The position numbers and the translations under genes were made by a program. Below are positions 52,023 through 60,950 of a DNA stretch of 64,000 nucleotides, one piece after another. The stretch's first letter is position 1. Every line of letters begins with the position of its first letter. The DNA is taken from contig JBMNVT010000001.1 in the NCBI GenBank assembly GCA_050947015.1, positions 124,001 through 188,000 of the forward strand, read 5' to 3'. This DNA is from CAKXIK01 sp050947015 (GTDB lineage Bacteria; Bacillota; Clostridia; Oscillospirales; Acutalibacteraceae). A model generated the notes under the pieces. It saw only the letters and a list, made by a program, of their open reading frames with translations, was not told the origin of the DNA and made no database searches.

Positions 52023-52064
52023 AAAATGCCTTGCATATTATCGTGATGCAAGGCATTTTTTTTA
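52023..52064 (+). terminator. Orphan terminator
   Basis: AATGCCTTGCAT/ATGCAAGGCATT hairpin with eight Ts on the plus strand. No plus-strand gene lies within 2 kb upstream, so it belongs to an unseen short transcript or is a relic. Confidence 0.7.
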
Positions 52065-52083
52065 TTTTATCCTAAAAAATCAT

Positions 52084-52112
52084 TGAAATGTGGCAGCAAA
52101 GCAGCTATAATT
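52084..52112 (+). promoter_or_regulatory. Promoter of the EF-G-like gene
   Basis: TTGAAA 52084-52089, a 17-base spacer and TATAAT 52107-52112, predicting a leader of about 160 bases. Confidence 0.75.
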
Positions 52113-52158
52113 TATTTAACATACGATTGCAATTTTAAATAAAATTACAATCTGCGTG

Positions 52159-52250
52159 CACAGCGCAAATTTAAACGGTTTTCCGTCTGCGCCGTGTAAT
52201 ATGAAGCCCCGCAAATTGGGGGTTCATATTGGTACGCCGGATTTCTTGGC
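52159..52250 (+). promoter_or_regulatory. Structured 5' leader of the EF-G-like gene
   Basis: Three consecutive hairpins: 52159-52196 (CAC-GCGCA with TGCGC-GTG, plus ACGG/CCGT), 52198-52230 (AATATGAA-CCCC with GGGG-TTCATATT) and 52235-52250 (CGCC/GGCG). No T run follows, so it is not a simple terminator. Not matched to a known riboswitch. Confidence 0.55.
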
Positions 52251-52277
52251 GCCATATCAGAAAGGAGTTTAAGAACG

Positions 52278-54350
52278 TTGAAACAGTATGAAGCAAAAAA
52301 CATCAAAAATATTGCCCTTGCAGGCCATGCCGGTTCGGGAAAGACTTCTCTGGCGGAGGCTCTGCTCTATTTTGCGGGTGCAACCGATCGCCTTGGCAAA
52401 GTGGCAGATGGAAATACCGTCTGTGATTTTGACCCGGAGGAAGTGAAGCGTCAGGCTACCGTGGCAACGGCCGTTGCTCCGCTGGAATGGAAGGGTGAAA
52501 AAATCAATTTGCTGGACACGCCCGGCCTGTTTGATTTTGCCGAAGGAATGTGCGAGGGAATCCGGGCGGCTGAAACGGTTCTGATCAATATTTCGGGCAA
52601 ATCCGGTGTGGCGGTTGGAACGGAGAAAGCGTTTGAAGCCGCGAGCGACAGGAACCTGGCAAAATTTTTCTTTGTCAACAAGCTCGATTCGGATCATGCA
52701 GATTTTTACAAGGTGTTCGAAGAACTGAAGACCGAGTTCGGCCCCGCAGTTTGTCCAATTGTGGTGCCGTTTGTGCAGGAACACAAGGTGCAGTGCTATG
52801 TCAATATGCTTGAGTATAAAGCTTATGCGTATCGTGACGGAAAGCCCTCCGAGGTGCCGATTCCGGAGATGGGCGCGCGGCTCGACGGGCTGCGTACCGC
52901 AATTAACGAGGCAGTCGCCGAAACAAGCGACGAAGCGTTTGAAAAATATTTTTCCGGCGAAACCTTTACACCGGAGGAACTGATTGTCGGTCTGAGCACC
53001 GGCGTGCGCAACGGGACAGTGTATCCGGTGTTTTGCGGTGCGTCTCAGTCCATGCAGGCCATCGATCAGCTGATGACCGGATTGGCATGGCTTGCACCTA
53101 CCGCAGAGGCAAAGGGCGGAGAAACGGCGACGGTTGGAGACGACCTGCAGGAAATTGCGGTGGATGCCTCTGCACCGACGGCTGCGGTGGTCTTTAAAAC
53201 GGTAGCCGACCCGTTTGTCGGCAAGCTTTCTTATTTCAAGGTGATTCGCGGCAAACTTTCACCGGATCAGCAACTGATTAATATGAGGACCGGTATGCCG
53301 GAGAAAATCGGAAAGACTTTGACCATCCGCGGCAAAAAACAGGAAGATACTCCTTACATTCCGGCGGGGGATATTGGTGCAGTCGCAAAGCTTGCGCAGG
53401 CCAAAACAGGAGATACCCTCTGCGCTGCCGAAGCCCCGGTGGTTCTGGCTGGGCTCGAGCCGCCGAAGCCATCACTGTCCATGGCAATTCGGCCGAAGAA
53501 CAAGGGCGATGAGGAAAAAATTGCGCAGGGAATTCTGCGCCTGATGGAAGAAGACCCGACCATTCGCTTTGAAAACAACAGCGAGACACACCAGATGATT
53601 CTCTATGGATTGGGTGAGCAGCATCTGGATGTCATTGCGTCGCGGCTGAAAAGCAAGTTCGGCGTTGAGGTACAGCTGGAGCAGCCTCGAGTGGCGTACC
53701 GGGAAACAATCCGTAAAAAAGTGCAGGTGCAGGGGCGTCACAAAAAGCAAACGGGCGGCCATGGCCAGTTCGGCGACGTTTGGATTGAGTTTGAGCCGTG
53801 TGAAAGCGAGACAATGGAATTCGGCGAGCGCGTGGTGGGCGGTTCGGTGCCGAAAGGATTTTTCCCGGCGGTGGAAAAAGGGCTGCGCGACTGCATCGCT
53901 AAGGGACCGTTGGCAGGTTATCCGGTGGTCGGTTTGCGCGCAACACTTTACGACGGCTCATACCATCCGGTAGATTCCAGCGAAATGTCATTTAAAATGG
54001 CGGCCGCGCTTGCGTATAAGGCGGGAATGCCGCTTGCGCATCCGGTACTGTTGGAGCCGATCGGCACACTGCTGGTAAACGCGCCTGACGACAACATGGG
54101 AGACATAATGGGTGAAATCAACAAACGCCGCGGTCGTGTTCTCGGAATGAATCCGGGCAAGCCCGGGCGTCAGGAGATCGAGGCCGAGGTTCCAATGGCT
54201 GAGATGAATGATTTTACAACCTTTATCCGTCAGGCAACTCAGGCACGCGGCAGTTATTCGTTTGAATTTGCCCGCTATGAAGAGGCGCCGCCTGCCGTTG
54301 CACAAAAGGTGATTGAGAAGGCAAAGCAGGAAGGGCGCGTGGAAGGCTGA
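52278..54350 (+). CDS. Elongation factor G-like translational GTPase
   Basis: 690 residues. GTPase motifs GHAGSGKTS (G1, near 14-22), LLDTPG (G3) and NKLD (G4), then EF-G domains II-V (TGGHGQFGDVWIEFEP, MNPGKPGRQEIEAEVP). This is the EF-G-like (FusA2) group, distinct from the canonical fusA because the G1 reads GSGKTS and the whole G domain is shorter. Probably acts on the ribosome in a specialised step. The start is a TTG at 52278 with AAAGGAG eleven bases upstream. Monocistronic, with the structured leader above. Confidence 0.9.
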   Translation: MKQYEAKNIKNIALAGHAGSGKTSLAEALLYFAGATDRLGKVADGNTVCDFDPEEVKRQATVATAVAPLEWKGEKINLLDTPGLFDFAEGMCEGIRAAETVLINISGKSGVAVGTEKAFEAASDRNLAKFFFVNKLDSDHADFYKVFEELKTEFGPAVCPIVVPFVQEHKVQCYVNMLEYKAYAYRDGKPSEVPIPEMGARLDGLRTAINEAVAETSDEAFEKYFSGETFTPEELIVGLSTGVRNGTVYPVFCGASQSMQAIDQLMTGLAWLAPTAEAKGGETATVGDDLQEIAVDASAPTAAVVFKTVADPFVGKLSYFKVIRGKLSPDQQLINMRTGMPEKIGKTLTIRGKKQEDTPYIPAGDIGAVAKLAQAKTGDTLCAAEAPVVLAGLEPPKPSLSMAIRPKNKGDEEKIAQGILRLMEEDPTIRFENNSETHQMILYGLGEQHLDVIASRLKSKFGVEVQLEQPRVAYRETIRKKVQVQGRHKKQTGGHGQFGDVWIEFEPCESETMEFGERVVGGSVPKGFFPAVEKGLRDCIAKGPLAGYPVVGLRATLYDGSYHPVDSSEMSFKMAAALAYKAGMPLAHPVLLEPIGTLLVNAPDDNMGDIMGEINKRRGRVLGMNPGKPGRQEIEAEVPMAEMNDFTTFIRQATQARGSYSFEFARYEEAPPAVAQKVIEKAKQEGRVEG

Positions 54351-54375
54351 GGCGCGGCCTGCCTTTAAAAACAGA

Positions 54376-54416
54376 AGGATCGCGGCATGTGGATATTGCC
54401 GCGATCCTTTTTTATA
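54376..54416. terminator. Terminator after the EF-G-like gene
   Basis: AAGGATCGCGGCA with TGCCGCGATCCTT and T run. It reaches into the stop of the converging patatin gene. Confidence 0.88.
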
Positions 54417-55266
54417 TTTCCAAATATGCCTGCAGCGCGGGCAGAACCGCTTCTGCTTCTTTGCGTCCCTGCTCATATAAAAGGCGCAGACGCAGCGTGT
54501 CGCGTTCCAAATTGGAAATGGTGATCGGCCACTGCGGGCGGATAATAAAAATTTTTCCTTCGGCTTCCAGCTCGTCAAAATGCGTCATCTGCCGGTTGTA
54601 ACGCAGCGAATTGGTACGCATTGCACGAACCAGATTCGGATAGCGCCGGTAACGAACCTCGCTCAGTTCTCGCTGGCCGCGCGTGACAGGCGGTTTCCGA
54701 AATCCCTTGTGGCGCGTCAGAACGGCGACAACCTTGTCATATCCCTGCTCCAGCGCCCAATCCACAGGAGCCGAAAGCGCAATGCTGCCGTCAAGGTAAG
54801 GAATTCCGGCAAACCGGACAAACGGCGCGATCAGAGGAACACTGGCGGAAGCGCGCGCCGCGCGCATGATATCCGCACATTTTCCGCGTTCAAAAAAGGC
54901 AGCTTCTCCGGTCAGGCAGTTTGTTGCCACGGCGACATAGCGCTGCGGAGAGGCATAAAACGCTTCATAATCAAACGGGATTAACTGTTCGCTGATTTCG
55001 CCGAACATAAAGTCATAGCCAAACAGGCTGTGCGATTTTACCAGCGGGCGAACGCCCAGATAGCGTGGGTCGCGCGCATATTCCAGATTAATTTTTGCAG
55101 CCCAGCCTGGTTGATGAGAAACATATCCCAGCGCGTTAAGCGCACCGGCGGAAACACCGGCAGCGCATTCCAACTCTAACCGGTGCTCCTGCAAAACATC
55201 CAGCACACCGGAAGTATAAACGCCCCGCAGGGCGCCGCCTTCCAGCACAATCGCACCATGAATCAT
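54412..55266 (-). CDS. Patatin-like phospholipase family protein
   Basis: 284 residues. The oxyanion stretch VLEGGALRGVYTSGVLDVL, nucleophile motif GVSAGAL (near 40) and the Asp motif LDGSIALSAP (near 160) form the Ser-Asp dyad of patatins. Probably an intracellular lipid acyl hydrolase. The ATG ending at 55266 follows AGAGGTG; a longer reading has no ribosome site. Single gene, divergent from the reductase gene. Confidence 0.9.
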   Translation of the reverse strand: MIHGAIVLEGGALRGVYTSGVLDVLQEHRLELECAAGVSAGALNALGYVSHQPGWAAKINLEYARDPRYLGVRPLVKSHSLFGYDFMFGEISEQLIPFDYEAFYASPQRYVAVATNCLTGEAAFFERGKCADIMRAARASASVPLIAPFVRFAGIPYLDGSIALSAPVDWALEQGYDKVVAVLTRHKGFRKPPVTRGQRELSEVRYRRYPNLVRAMRTNSLRYNRQMTHFDELEAEGKIFIIRPQWPITISNLERDTLRLRLLYEQGRKEAEAVLPALQAYLEI

Positions 55267-55333
55267 TGCAGGCACCTCTTTCCCGCCGGGATCGGCCGGC
55301 TGTATTGTCAAATTATAGTCCGTATTATCACGG

Positions 55334-55362
55334 TTGTCAATTGCACCGTAATCCGTTATAAT
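55334..55362 (+). promoter_or_regulatory. Promoter of the ketopantoate reductase-like gene
   Basis: TTGTCA 55334-55339, a 17-base spacer and TATAAT 55357-55362, 115 bases before the ATG. Confidence 0.6.
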
Positions 55363-55477
55363 AAAATAAGGACGATAAAGGGTGACAGGGTGACGGCGTG
55401 ATTTGAGGCTGCGGCGGGGCCGGCTGTCTGCTGTGTCGCGTAAAGATGTTTTGCAGCGTTTGAAAGGAATGGTATTC

Positions 55478-56494
55478 ATGAGGATTGCAATTTATGGCGC
55501 GGGATCTCTCGGTACGGTGCTTGGCGCTTATCTGACAAAAAACGGGCAGCCAGTTGAACTGATTAACCGCAATCGCGCCCATGTGGAGGCGTTGAACCGG
55601 CAGGGTGCACAGATCAGCGGAACAGTATCCTTTACGGTTCCGGTTGTAGCCTTGTTACCGGAAGAAATGCGCGGGGAATATGATATTATTTTTTTGATGA
55701 CCAAGCAGCTTGCAAACCGGGAGACCGCCAGCTTTCTGCAGCCGTTTCTCGGTAAAAACGGTGTGCTCTGTACTATGCAGAACGGCTTGCCCGAACCAGG
55801 ATTGATGGAAATTATCGGTGATTCACAAGTGCTTGGCTGTACGGTGGCATGGGGCGCGACGCTGCTCGCACCGGGTAAGGCGGAATTGACCAGCGCTCCG
55901 GACGCTCTGTCCTTCGGTTTGGGAAGCTTCGGCAGAACGGCGCCGGCAAAGCTCGATCAGGTAAAAGCCGTTCTGGAAAAAATGTGCCCGGTGGCAGTAG
56001 AATCCAATTTTGCAGGAGTACGCTGGTCCAAGCTGCTGATTAACGCCGCGTTCAGCGGGATGAGTGCGGTGATTGGCGGAACGTTCGGTGATGCGGCAAA
56101 TGACAAAGCCTCCCGCCGCTGTGTGCAGTGCCTGATCAAAGAGTGTATCGATGTTGCAGCAGCTTCCGGTGTCAAAATCGAACCGGTTCAGGGAAAGGAT
56201 ATCGTGCGTCTGCTGGATTATAATTCTTCACTGAAACGCAGAATATCCTTTGCTATTATCCCGGTTGCCATCAAAAAGCATGCGGCATTGAAGGCCAGTA
56301 TGCTGCAGGATTTGGAAAAAGGGAAGATGACCGAGGTTGATTCCATCAATGGTGCTGTCTGTGCCGCGGGGAAAGCTGTGGGCAAGGCAACTCCGTTTAA
56401 CGATACCGTGGTGCGGCTGATTCATGAAATGGAGCAGGGAAAGCGCAAACCGGGCCGTCAAAACCTTGCAGAATTCCCGGCTGAGTACGACTGA
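55478..56494 (+). CDS. ApbA/PanE-family ketopantoate reductase-like protein
   Basis: 338 residues. N-terminal Rossmann fold (IAIYGAGSLGTVLGAYL), MQNGLPEP, GCTVAWGATLLAPG, then the C-terminal helical domain with KLLINAAFSGMSAV (Lys) and EVDSINGAV. Family members reduce 2-dehydropantoate with NADPH for pantothenate, but several act on other ketoacids. The ATG at 55478 has AAAGGAA upstream. The pan genes are not clustered here, so the exact substrate is open. Confidence 0.87.
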   Translation: MRIAIYGAGSLGTVLGAYLTKNGQPVELINRNRAHVEALNRQGAQISGTVSFTVPVVALLPEEMRGEYDIIFLMTKQLANRETASFLQPFLGKNGVLCTMQNGLPEPGLMEIIGDSQVLGCTVAWGATLLAPGKAELTSAPDALSFGLGSFGRTAPAKLDQVKAVLEKMCPVAVESNFAGVRWSKLLINAAFSGMSAVIGGTFGDAANDKASRRCVQCLIKECIDVAAASGVKIEPVQGKDIVRLLDYNSSLKRRISFAIIPVAIKKHAALKASMLQDLEKGKMTEVDSINGAVCAAGKAVGKATPFNDTVVRLIHEMEQGKRKPGRQNLAEFPAEYD

Positions 56495-56536
56495 TCTGCC
56501 TTGTTCGCGTTTTGGGTTGTACCATGCGGCAAAAAA

Positions 56537-56585
56537 GTTACAAAAAGGTTACAAATAGTTACAATGTTGTAATAATCGTATACAA
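56537..56585 (+). promoter_or_regulatory. Phased direct repeats upstream of the small membrane peptide
   Basis: GTTACA at 56537, 56548 and 56558, spaced 11 and 10 bases (about one helical turn), followed by an inverted repeat TTGTA (56567-56571) with TACAA (56581-56585). A -10-like TACAAT lies at 56602-56607 without a good -35, as expected of an activator-dependent promoter. Confidence 0.55.
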
Positions 56586-56639
56586 ATCGCCTTGTTCGTG
56601 ATACAATAATAGTAACAAAACAACAGGAGGTATCACGAC

Positions 56640-56756
56640 ATGACGAAAAAACTGTTACGAGCAGCATTACCGTATCTTTTTATCGGCCTTTTGATTTCAG
56701 GAGCCGTCGCCGCGCTGATGATACCGGCTGTTGAAGGACTTCCTTTCATTGCATAG
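56640..56756 (+). CDS. 38-residue membrane peptide
   Basis: Short gene with start ATG 56640 and stop TAG 56754-56756. The ribosome site AGGAGGT at 56625-56631 is near perfect. Product: basic head MTKKLLR, hydrophobic stretch LPYLFIGLLISGAVAALMIP and a short polar tail. One membrane helix is predicted. Too short to assign; could be a stress or regulatory peptide. Followed by a strong terminator, so it has a complete transcription unit. Confidence 0.65.
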   Translation: MTKKLLRAALPYLFIGLLISGAVAALMIPAVEGLPFIA

Positions 56757-56819
56757 TCCGTGCGGTTTGGGCATCAGCGCCACCGCGGTGTTTCCTTCCT
56801 GCAGTCAGAAGCGGAACAC

Positions 56820-56861
56820 AAAAGAAAAGCCTGCCGGATTTTGCGGCAGGCTTTTCTTTTG
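56820..56861. terminator. Bidirectional terminator after the small membrane peptide
   Basis: AAAAGAAAAGCCTGCCG with its complement around a GATTTTG loop. Also suits the minus-strand gene ending at 56880. Confidence 0.88.
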
Positions 56862-56879
56862 TAATTATGGTGAGAAGGA

Positions 56880-58451
56880 TCAGCACTGAACCCATTTTTC
56901 TGTGCGCGTGCACAAGTCGTTCAGGGTAATTGTGCCCATGCCGAAAATAGTGGTTTCCAGTTTTCCGTGCAGCGGCGCATACCATTCTGGACCGATCCCG
57001 GTTTCGCCCAGCAGCATTCCAAGAACAGAACCGGCAGTGGCGCCGTTGCAGTCGGTGTCAAAACCGCATTCCACCGCCAGACAGATCGTTTTACCGAAAT
57101 CTTTGCCGCCATACAGCAGCGCAGCCGTTACAATTGCGGCATTTGAGATTGTGTGACACCAATCGTGTGGAGAACGGTCGTCAAAACGAGCCTGAATTCT
57201 GCGTACGCATTCCTCCTGTGCAACGCCGGCGCGGTAATCGTTCAAAATACCGGAAATCGTTTCATGCAGGCGGCTGGTAAATGGAATGCAAGCCAGACCG
57301 GCTTCGATCACCGGCTCGACCTCGGTGCAGACGGCAGCCTTTGCCAACAGGGCCGCGACAAACATGCCGCCGTAAATGCCATTTTTTACATGTGAGATGC
57401 GCGCGTCGCGCCATGCCATCTCGGCGGCAGCCTTTGGGTTTCCGGGATTGATGTAGCCGTAAAAATCGGCCCGGATCTGTGCGCCGATCCATTCACGGTA
57501 CGGGTTGCGCCATGTTGCGGTGTCCGGCGGCAGATATCCGTTGACAATATTGCGGTAGGCGACGCGCTCGGCGGTGCAGTATGCCCGTTTTACCTGAGAA
57601 TCGACCCAAAGCCGGGCCACGTCCTCAGAAGTAAAGGAACGTCCGTACAGCTCCAGCAGGCGGAGCGCAAGAACGGTATAGTTGGTATCATCGTCCACCG
57701 GAGCGGCAGAAACGGTATCGGCATAGCAGCGGCAGGAAAGGTCGAAGGAATAGGTTTCCCGCACCGCATCGGTCACATCGGAGGAACGCAGGTAGCGGTG
57801 CATCGGAAAATTGCCGACTTGTTTTAAAAACGGGATCAATTCAAAAAGACGCATTCCCTCCACCGGTTTGCCTAGCAGACAACCGCAGATTCGTCCCAGC
57901 CACGCGCCGCGCAGTTTGGAAGACAGGGCTGCCGACCCGGGTACAGGTTCTGCGGCCGGAGGAGTGCAGAGCAGGGCAATGTGTGCATAATCCGAAGGTT
58001 CTACATAGCGGTAACCGGAACGCTGCGGCGCGCTTTCAATGATTTCATAAAGAGTGTCCGCCAGCTGCTTCTTGTGCAGATCAGGCGGCAGGCGGTCAAT
58101 TTCTGCGGCAAGCTTTTCATAGCGTTTTACGTCCCTCCCTTCTTCGGCTGACTGACGAAGCTCCAGAGGAAGCTGAGAGTAATAGGCCTCCCAGTCCGGC
58201 AGAGAAGCATACTGCGGCAGACCGGTGCTTTCGTGGCGAACCGCATCAGCATCCGGTTCACGATTGTTCAGCAGATAATCCAGCGAAACGCCGAACAGCG
58301 ATGAAATGGCGATAAGCTTCGGAATGTCGGGCATTGCGGCGCCTCGTTCCCACTTCTGTACTGCCTGACGCGTTACATCAAGGATTTCGGCCAGCTTTTC
58401 CTGCGAGAATCCTGCGCGTTTGCGCAGAGCAGACAATTTTTCATTCAGCAA
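56880..58451 (-). CDS. XRE domain fused to ADP-ribosylglycohydrolase-family protein
   Basis: 523 residues. N-terminal Cro/C1 helix-turn-helix (LNEKLSALRKRAGFSQEKLA, VTRQAVQKWERGAAMPDIPK) and a linker to about 180. An ADP-ribosylglycohydrolase domain follows, with GAWLGRICGCLLGKPVEGM, the metal motif PVDDDTNYTVL (near 275) and VECGFDTDCNGATAGSVLG (near 450). It could remove ADP-ribose from proteins or bind the free ligand and act as its own regulator. The TTG ending at 58451 is chosen (AGGGAG upstream). A single gene bounded by terminators. Confidence 0.87.
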   Translation of the reverse strand: MLNEKLSALRKRAGFSQEKLAEILDVTRQAVQKWERGAAMPDIPKLIAISSLFGVSLDYLLNNREPDADAVRHESTGLPQYASLPDWEAYYSQLPLELRQSAEEGRDVKRYEKLAAEIDRLPPDLHKKQLADTLYEIIESAPQRSGYRYVEPSDYAHIALLCTPPAAEPVPGSAALSSKLRGAWLGRICGCLLGKPVEGMRLFELIPFLKQVGNFPMHRYLRSSDVTDAVRETYSFDLSCRCYADTVSAAPVDDDTNYTVLALRLLELYGRSFTSEDVARLWVDSQVKRAYCTAERVAYRNIVNGYLPPDTATWRNPYREWIGAQIRADFYGYINPGNPKAAAEMAWRDARISHVKNGIYGGMFVAALLAKAAVCTEVEPVIEAGLACIPFTSRLHETISGILNDYRAGVAQEECVRRIQARFDDRSPHDWCHTISNAAIVTAALLYGGKDFGKTICLAVECGFDTDCNGATAGSVLGMLLGETGIGPEWYAPLHGKLETTIFGMGTITLNDLCTRTEKWVQC

Positions 58452-58573
58452 GACGATCGCTCCCTTTTTCTGATTTTTCTCCGACACTGTATCCGGTCTG
58501 CGGTAACAGTGGCGGAAAAATCTAATTTTATTATACCGGATCGAGCCTGAAACGCAACCGACGAATTGTTGTC

Positions 58574-58616
58574 AAAAAAAGCAACCCGCAGTTGCAGGGG
58601 AACCTGCAACTGCGGG
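58574..58616 (-). terminator. Terminator of the phosphofructokinase gene
   Basis: CCCGCAGTTGCAGG with its complement around a TTCCC-type loop, T run on the minus strand. Confidence 0.85.
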
Positions 58617-58630
58617 GGAATATACAAAAC

Positions 58631-59842
58631 TCAGATGATATAGTGAATGGGGAGACCGTTTTGCGTGCGGATCGCAGGCTCGCCCTGGATCAGCGGCAGA
58701 AAATAATCGATTGCGGCGGGTAGCACGTTGTTCTGCTGTTCATTGATCCATTCGGCAGGGAAAGGCTTTTCCTTGTTTGCCACGCTGCCTGCGTTTACCG
58801 AATCGATTTGTACTGCATAAGGGTGGTCGGCAACGCGGCGGAAGATCATCATTTTTCCCGTTTCACCGGCCAAAGCTGCGCGAACCGCTCCGGCGCCGAT
58901 TTGTTGTGCCTCATCAAGGTCGGTCAGCGAGGCCAGATGTGAAGAACAGCGCTGCATAACGTTCAGTTCAACAGAGCGCACCTTGCAGTGCAGCTCGCGG
59001 CGGACGATATGCTCCAGACATTTTCCGACTCCAGAAAGGTATTTGTGCCCAAACGGATCGGTTACGCCGGATAAAAATCCGCTGCCGGCCTCGTCTGCGG
59101 AAAAAGAAATTCCTTCAGAAACGGCAACGACGACTGCTTTGTATTTTTTTTGCTGCTGCCGGATATCGTCAAGAAATTTCTGTACGGAAAACGGGTTTTC
59201 CGGCAGATAAATCAGATGCGGCGCCGTTTCCCCGTTGGCACGTAGAACAGAGCAGGAGGCAGTGAGCCAGCCAGCGTGACGCCCCATAATTTCAATGACA
59301 GTGACGGACTGCAGGCTGTAAACCGAGCTGTCGCGGATAATTTCCTGCACAGTTGCGGCGACGTATTTTGCTGCGGAGCCGAATCCGGGGGTGTGATCGG
59401 TGTACATCAGGTCGTTATCGATGGTTTTCGGAACGCCGATGACGCGGATGGGGCTGCCCTTTTGCGCCAGCCAGGCGGAAAGCTTGGCTACTGTGTCCAT
59501 AGAATCGTTGCCGCCGATGTAAAAGAACGCGCCGATTCCATAACGCTGCATGGTGGCAAGCACGGCTTCATAGGGCTCCGCGTCTTTTTCGGCGGGCGGC
59601 AGCTTGTACCGGCAGGAGCCCAGCGCGGTGGACGGCGTCTGCAAAAGCAGGGCAATGTCATCCTCTCCTGTGAGCTTGTCCGAAAGGTTGACCAGTCCGT
59701 CGCCGATCATTCCCTCGATTCCGTTGCGAGAACCATATATAATTTCAATTTTCTCACTGCGCAGGGCTTCGCGAAAAACGCCCACCAAAGAAGCGTTGAT
59801 GGCACAGGTGGGTCCTCCCGATTGAGCGACAGCAATATTCAT
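58631..59842 (-). CDS. 6-phosphofructokinase, PPi-dependent type
   Basis: 403 residues, longer than the 320 of classical ATP enzymes. Phosphate-donor site FFYIGGNDSMDTV (GGND in place of GGDG), PKTIDNDL with Lys, the pattern of pyrophosphate-using PFKs, and MGRHAGWL. The ATG ending at 59842 begins MNIAVAQSGGPTCAINAS. Catalyses fructose 6-phosphate to the 1,6-bisphosphate, reversible when PPi is used. The donor assignment is inference from these residues. Confidence 0.85.
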   Translation of the reverse strand: MNIAVAQSGGPTCAINASLVGVFREALRSEKIEIIYGSRNGIEGMIGDGLVNLSDKLTGEDDIALLLQTPSTALGSCRYKLPPAEKDAEPYEAVLATMQRYGIGAFFYIGGNDSMDTVAKLSAWLAQKGSPIRVIGVPKTIDNDLMYTDHTPGFGSAAKYVAATVQEIIRDSSVYSLQSVTVIEIMGRHAGWLTASCSVLRANGETAPHLIYLPENPFSVQKFLDDIRQQQKKYKAVVVAVSEGISFSADEAGSGFLSGVTDPFGHKYLSGVGKCLEHIVRRELHCKVRSVELNVMQRCSSHLASLTDLDEAQQIGAGAVRAALAGETGKMMIFRRVADHPYAVQIDSVNAGSVANKEKPFPAEWINEQQNNVLPAAIDYFLPLIQGEPAIRTQNGLPIHYII

Positions 59843-59943
59843 CCATTCATCCAGCCTTTCCTTTTCACAAATGCATGCGTTATATTTTAACACAGACGGA
59901 GGCCGGCGCACAATGCGCGTTTTTCATAAATAACGGCCTTGGG

Positions 59944-60855
59944 TTAAGAATTTTCTCTGCGGTATGTGCCCGGTGAGACGCCGACGCTCTGCTTGAATGT
60001 GCGGTTAAAATGATTCAGATTGTTAAAGCCCGATTCATAGCAGATATCGATCACCTTTTTGTCGGAGGTTTTTAGCATTTCCGCGGCTTTGGCAATCCGA
60101 AGATTTTTCAGATATTCCGTAAAGGTTTTAGAGGTCAGGTTCTTAAAAAGATAGCCGAAAAACGACGGGGAAAGCATAAACATCTTCGCAACGGAATCGA
60201 TGGTCAGGTTTTCAGTGAAATGTTCTTCGATGTAATTAATGGCGCCCTTAATGGCGTCGCGGTGACGGTCAAAAAGCGGGCGTGTTTTGGAATCGGTCAG
60301 GTCTTCGGTCAGTTCACGGCCAACAATAACCAGCAGCTTCAGCAGCAGGGATTTAATCAGCAGCTCAAAGCCCGGCCGGCGCAGTTCGTTTTCCCGCAGC
60401 GCTTCGTTGAGCAGGTTTTCCACCTCAATCTGAATCTTTCCGGCAAGGTTCAGCCGCGGTTTCACCAGGTTTTCCTCCACCAGAAACGGTTCAATGTATG
60501 CAAAATCCCAAAATGCTTCCGAGGTGGTAACACGGTCAAAAGCGGGATTGATGAAGCTGGGTAGAAATTCAAACTCAATTACTTCTGCCGCAGCCTGTTC
60601 AGCCGGAGAAAGTAAGTGCGGAACAAATGGTGGAATGACAAAAATATCTCCGTGCACCACATCGCAGATGTTGTCATGCACCATATGTCGTGCGCTCCCG
60701 CTGTAGATGTAATCAATCTGGATGCTGTCGTGTGTGTGAAGCACTGGAGAAAGATCGGAATCAATGGAGTATTTTCGAATGAAAAAATCCAGATTCCCGT
60801 TATTGTTGTCCACCATTCTGCAAAGAACCACTGGGTCTTCACGCGGATGGGTCAT
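59944..60855 (-). CDS. AraC-family transcriptional regulator
   Basis: 303 residues. An N-terminal cupin sensor (VLHTHDSIQIDYIYSGSARH, DIFVIPPFVPHLL) and a C-terminal two-HTH AraC domain (VAKMFMLSPSFFGYLFKNLT, DICYESGFNNLNHFNRTFKQ). The ATG ending at 60855 follows AAGGAGGG. It lies upstream of the DegT gene on the same strand order and may respond to a sugar or sugar phosphate. Confidence 0.88.
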   Translation of the reverse strand: MTHPREDPVVLCRMVDNNNGNLDFFIRKYSIDSDLSPVLHTHDSIQIDYIYSGSARHMVHDNICDVVHGDIFVIPPFVPHLLSPAEQAAAEVIEFEFLPSFINPAFDRVTTSEAFWDFAYIEPFLVEENLVKPRLNLAGKIQIEVENLLNEALRENELRRPGFELLIKSLLLKLLVIVGRELTEDLTDSKTRPLFDRHRDAIKGAINYIEEHFTENLTIDSVAKMFMLSPSFFGYLFKNLTSKTFTEYLKNLRIAKAAEMLKTSDKKVIDICYESGFNNLNHFNRTFKQSVGVSPGTYRRENS

Positions 60856-60950
60856 GAAGCTTCCCTCCTTTTGCACGGCGCCTCGCCGGGCAGGATATCA
60901 TGCGTTTATTATACCTCTTTTTGCTCTGAACGAAAAGGGGGGATTACAGG

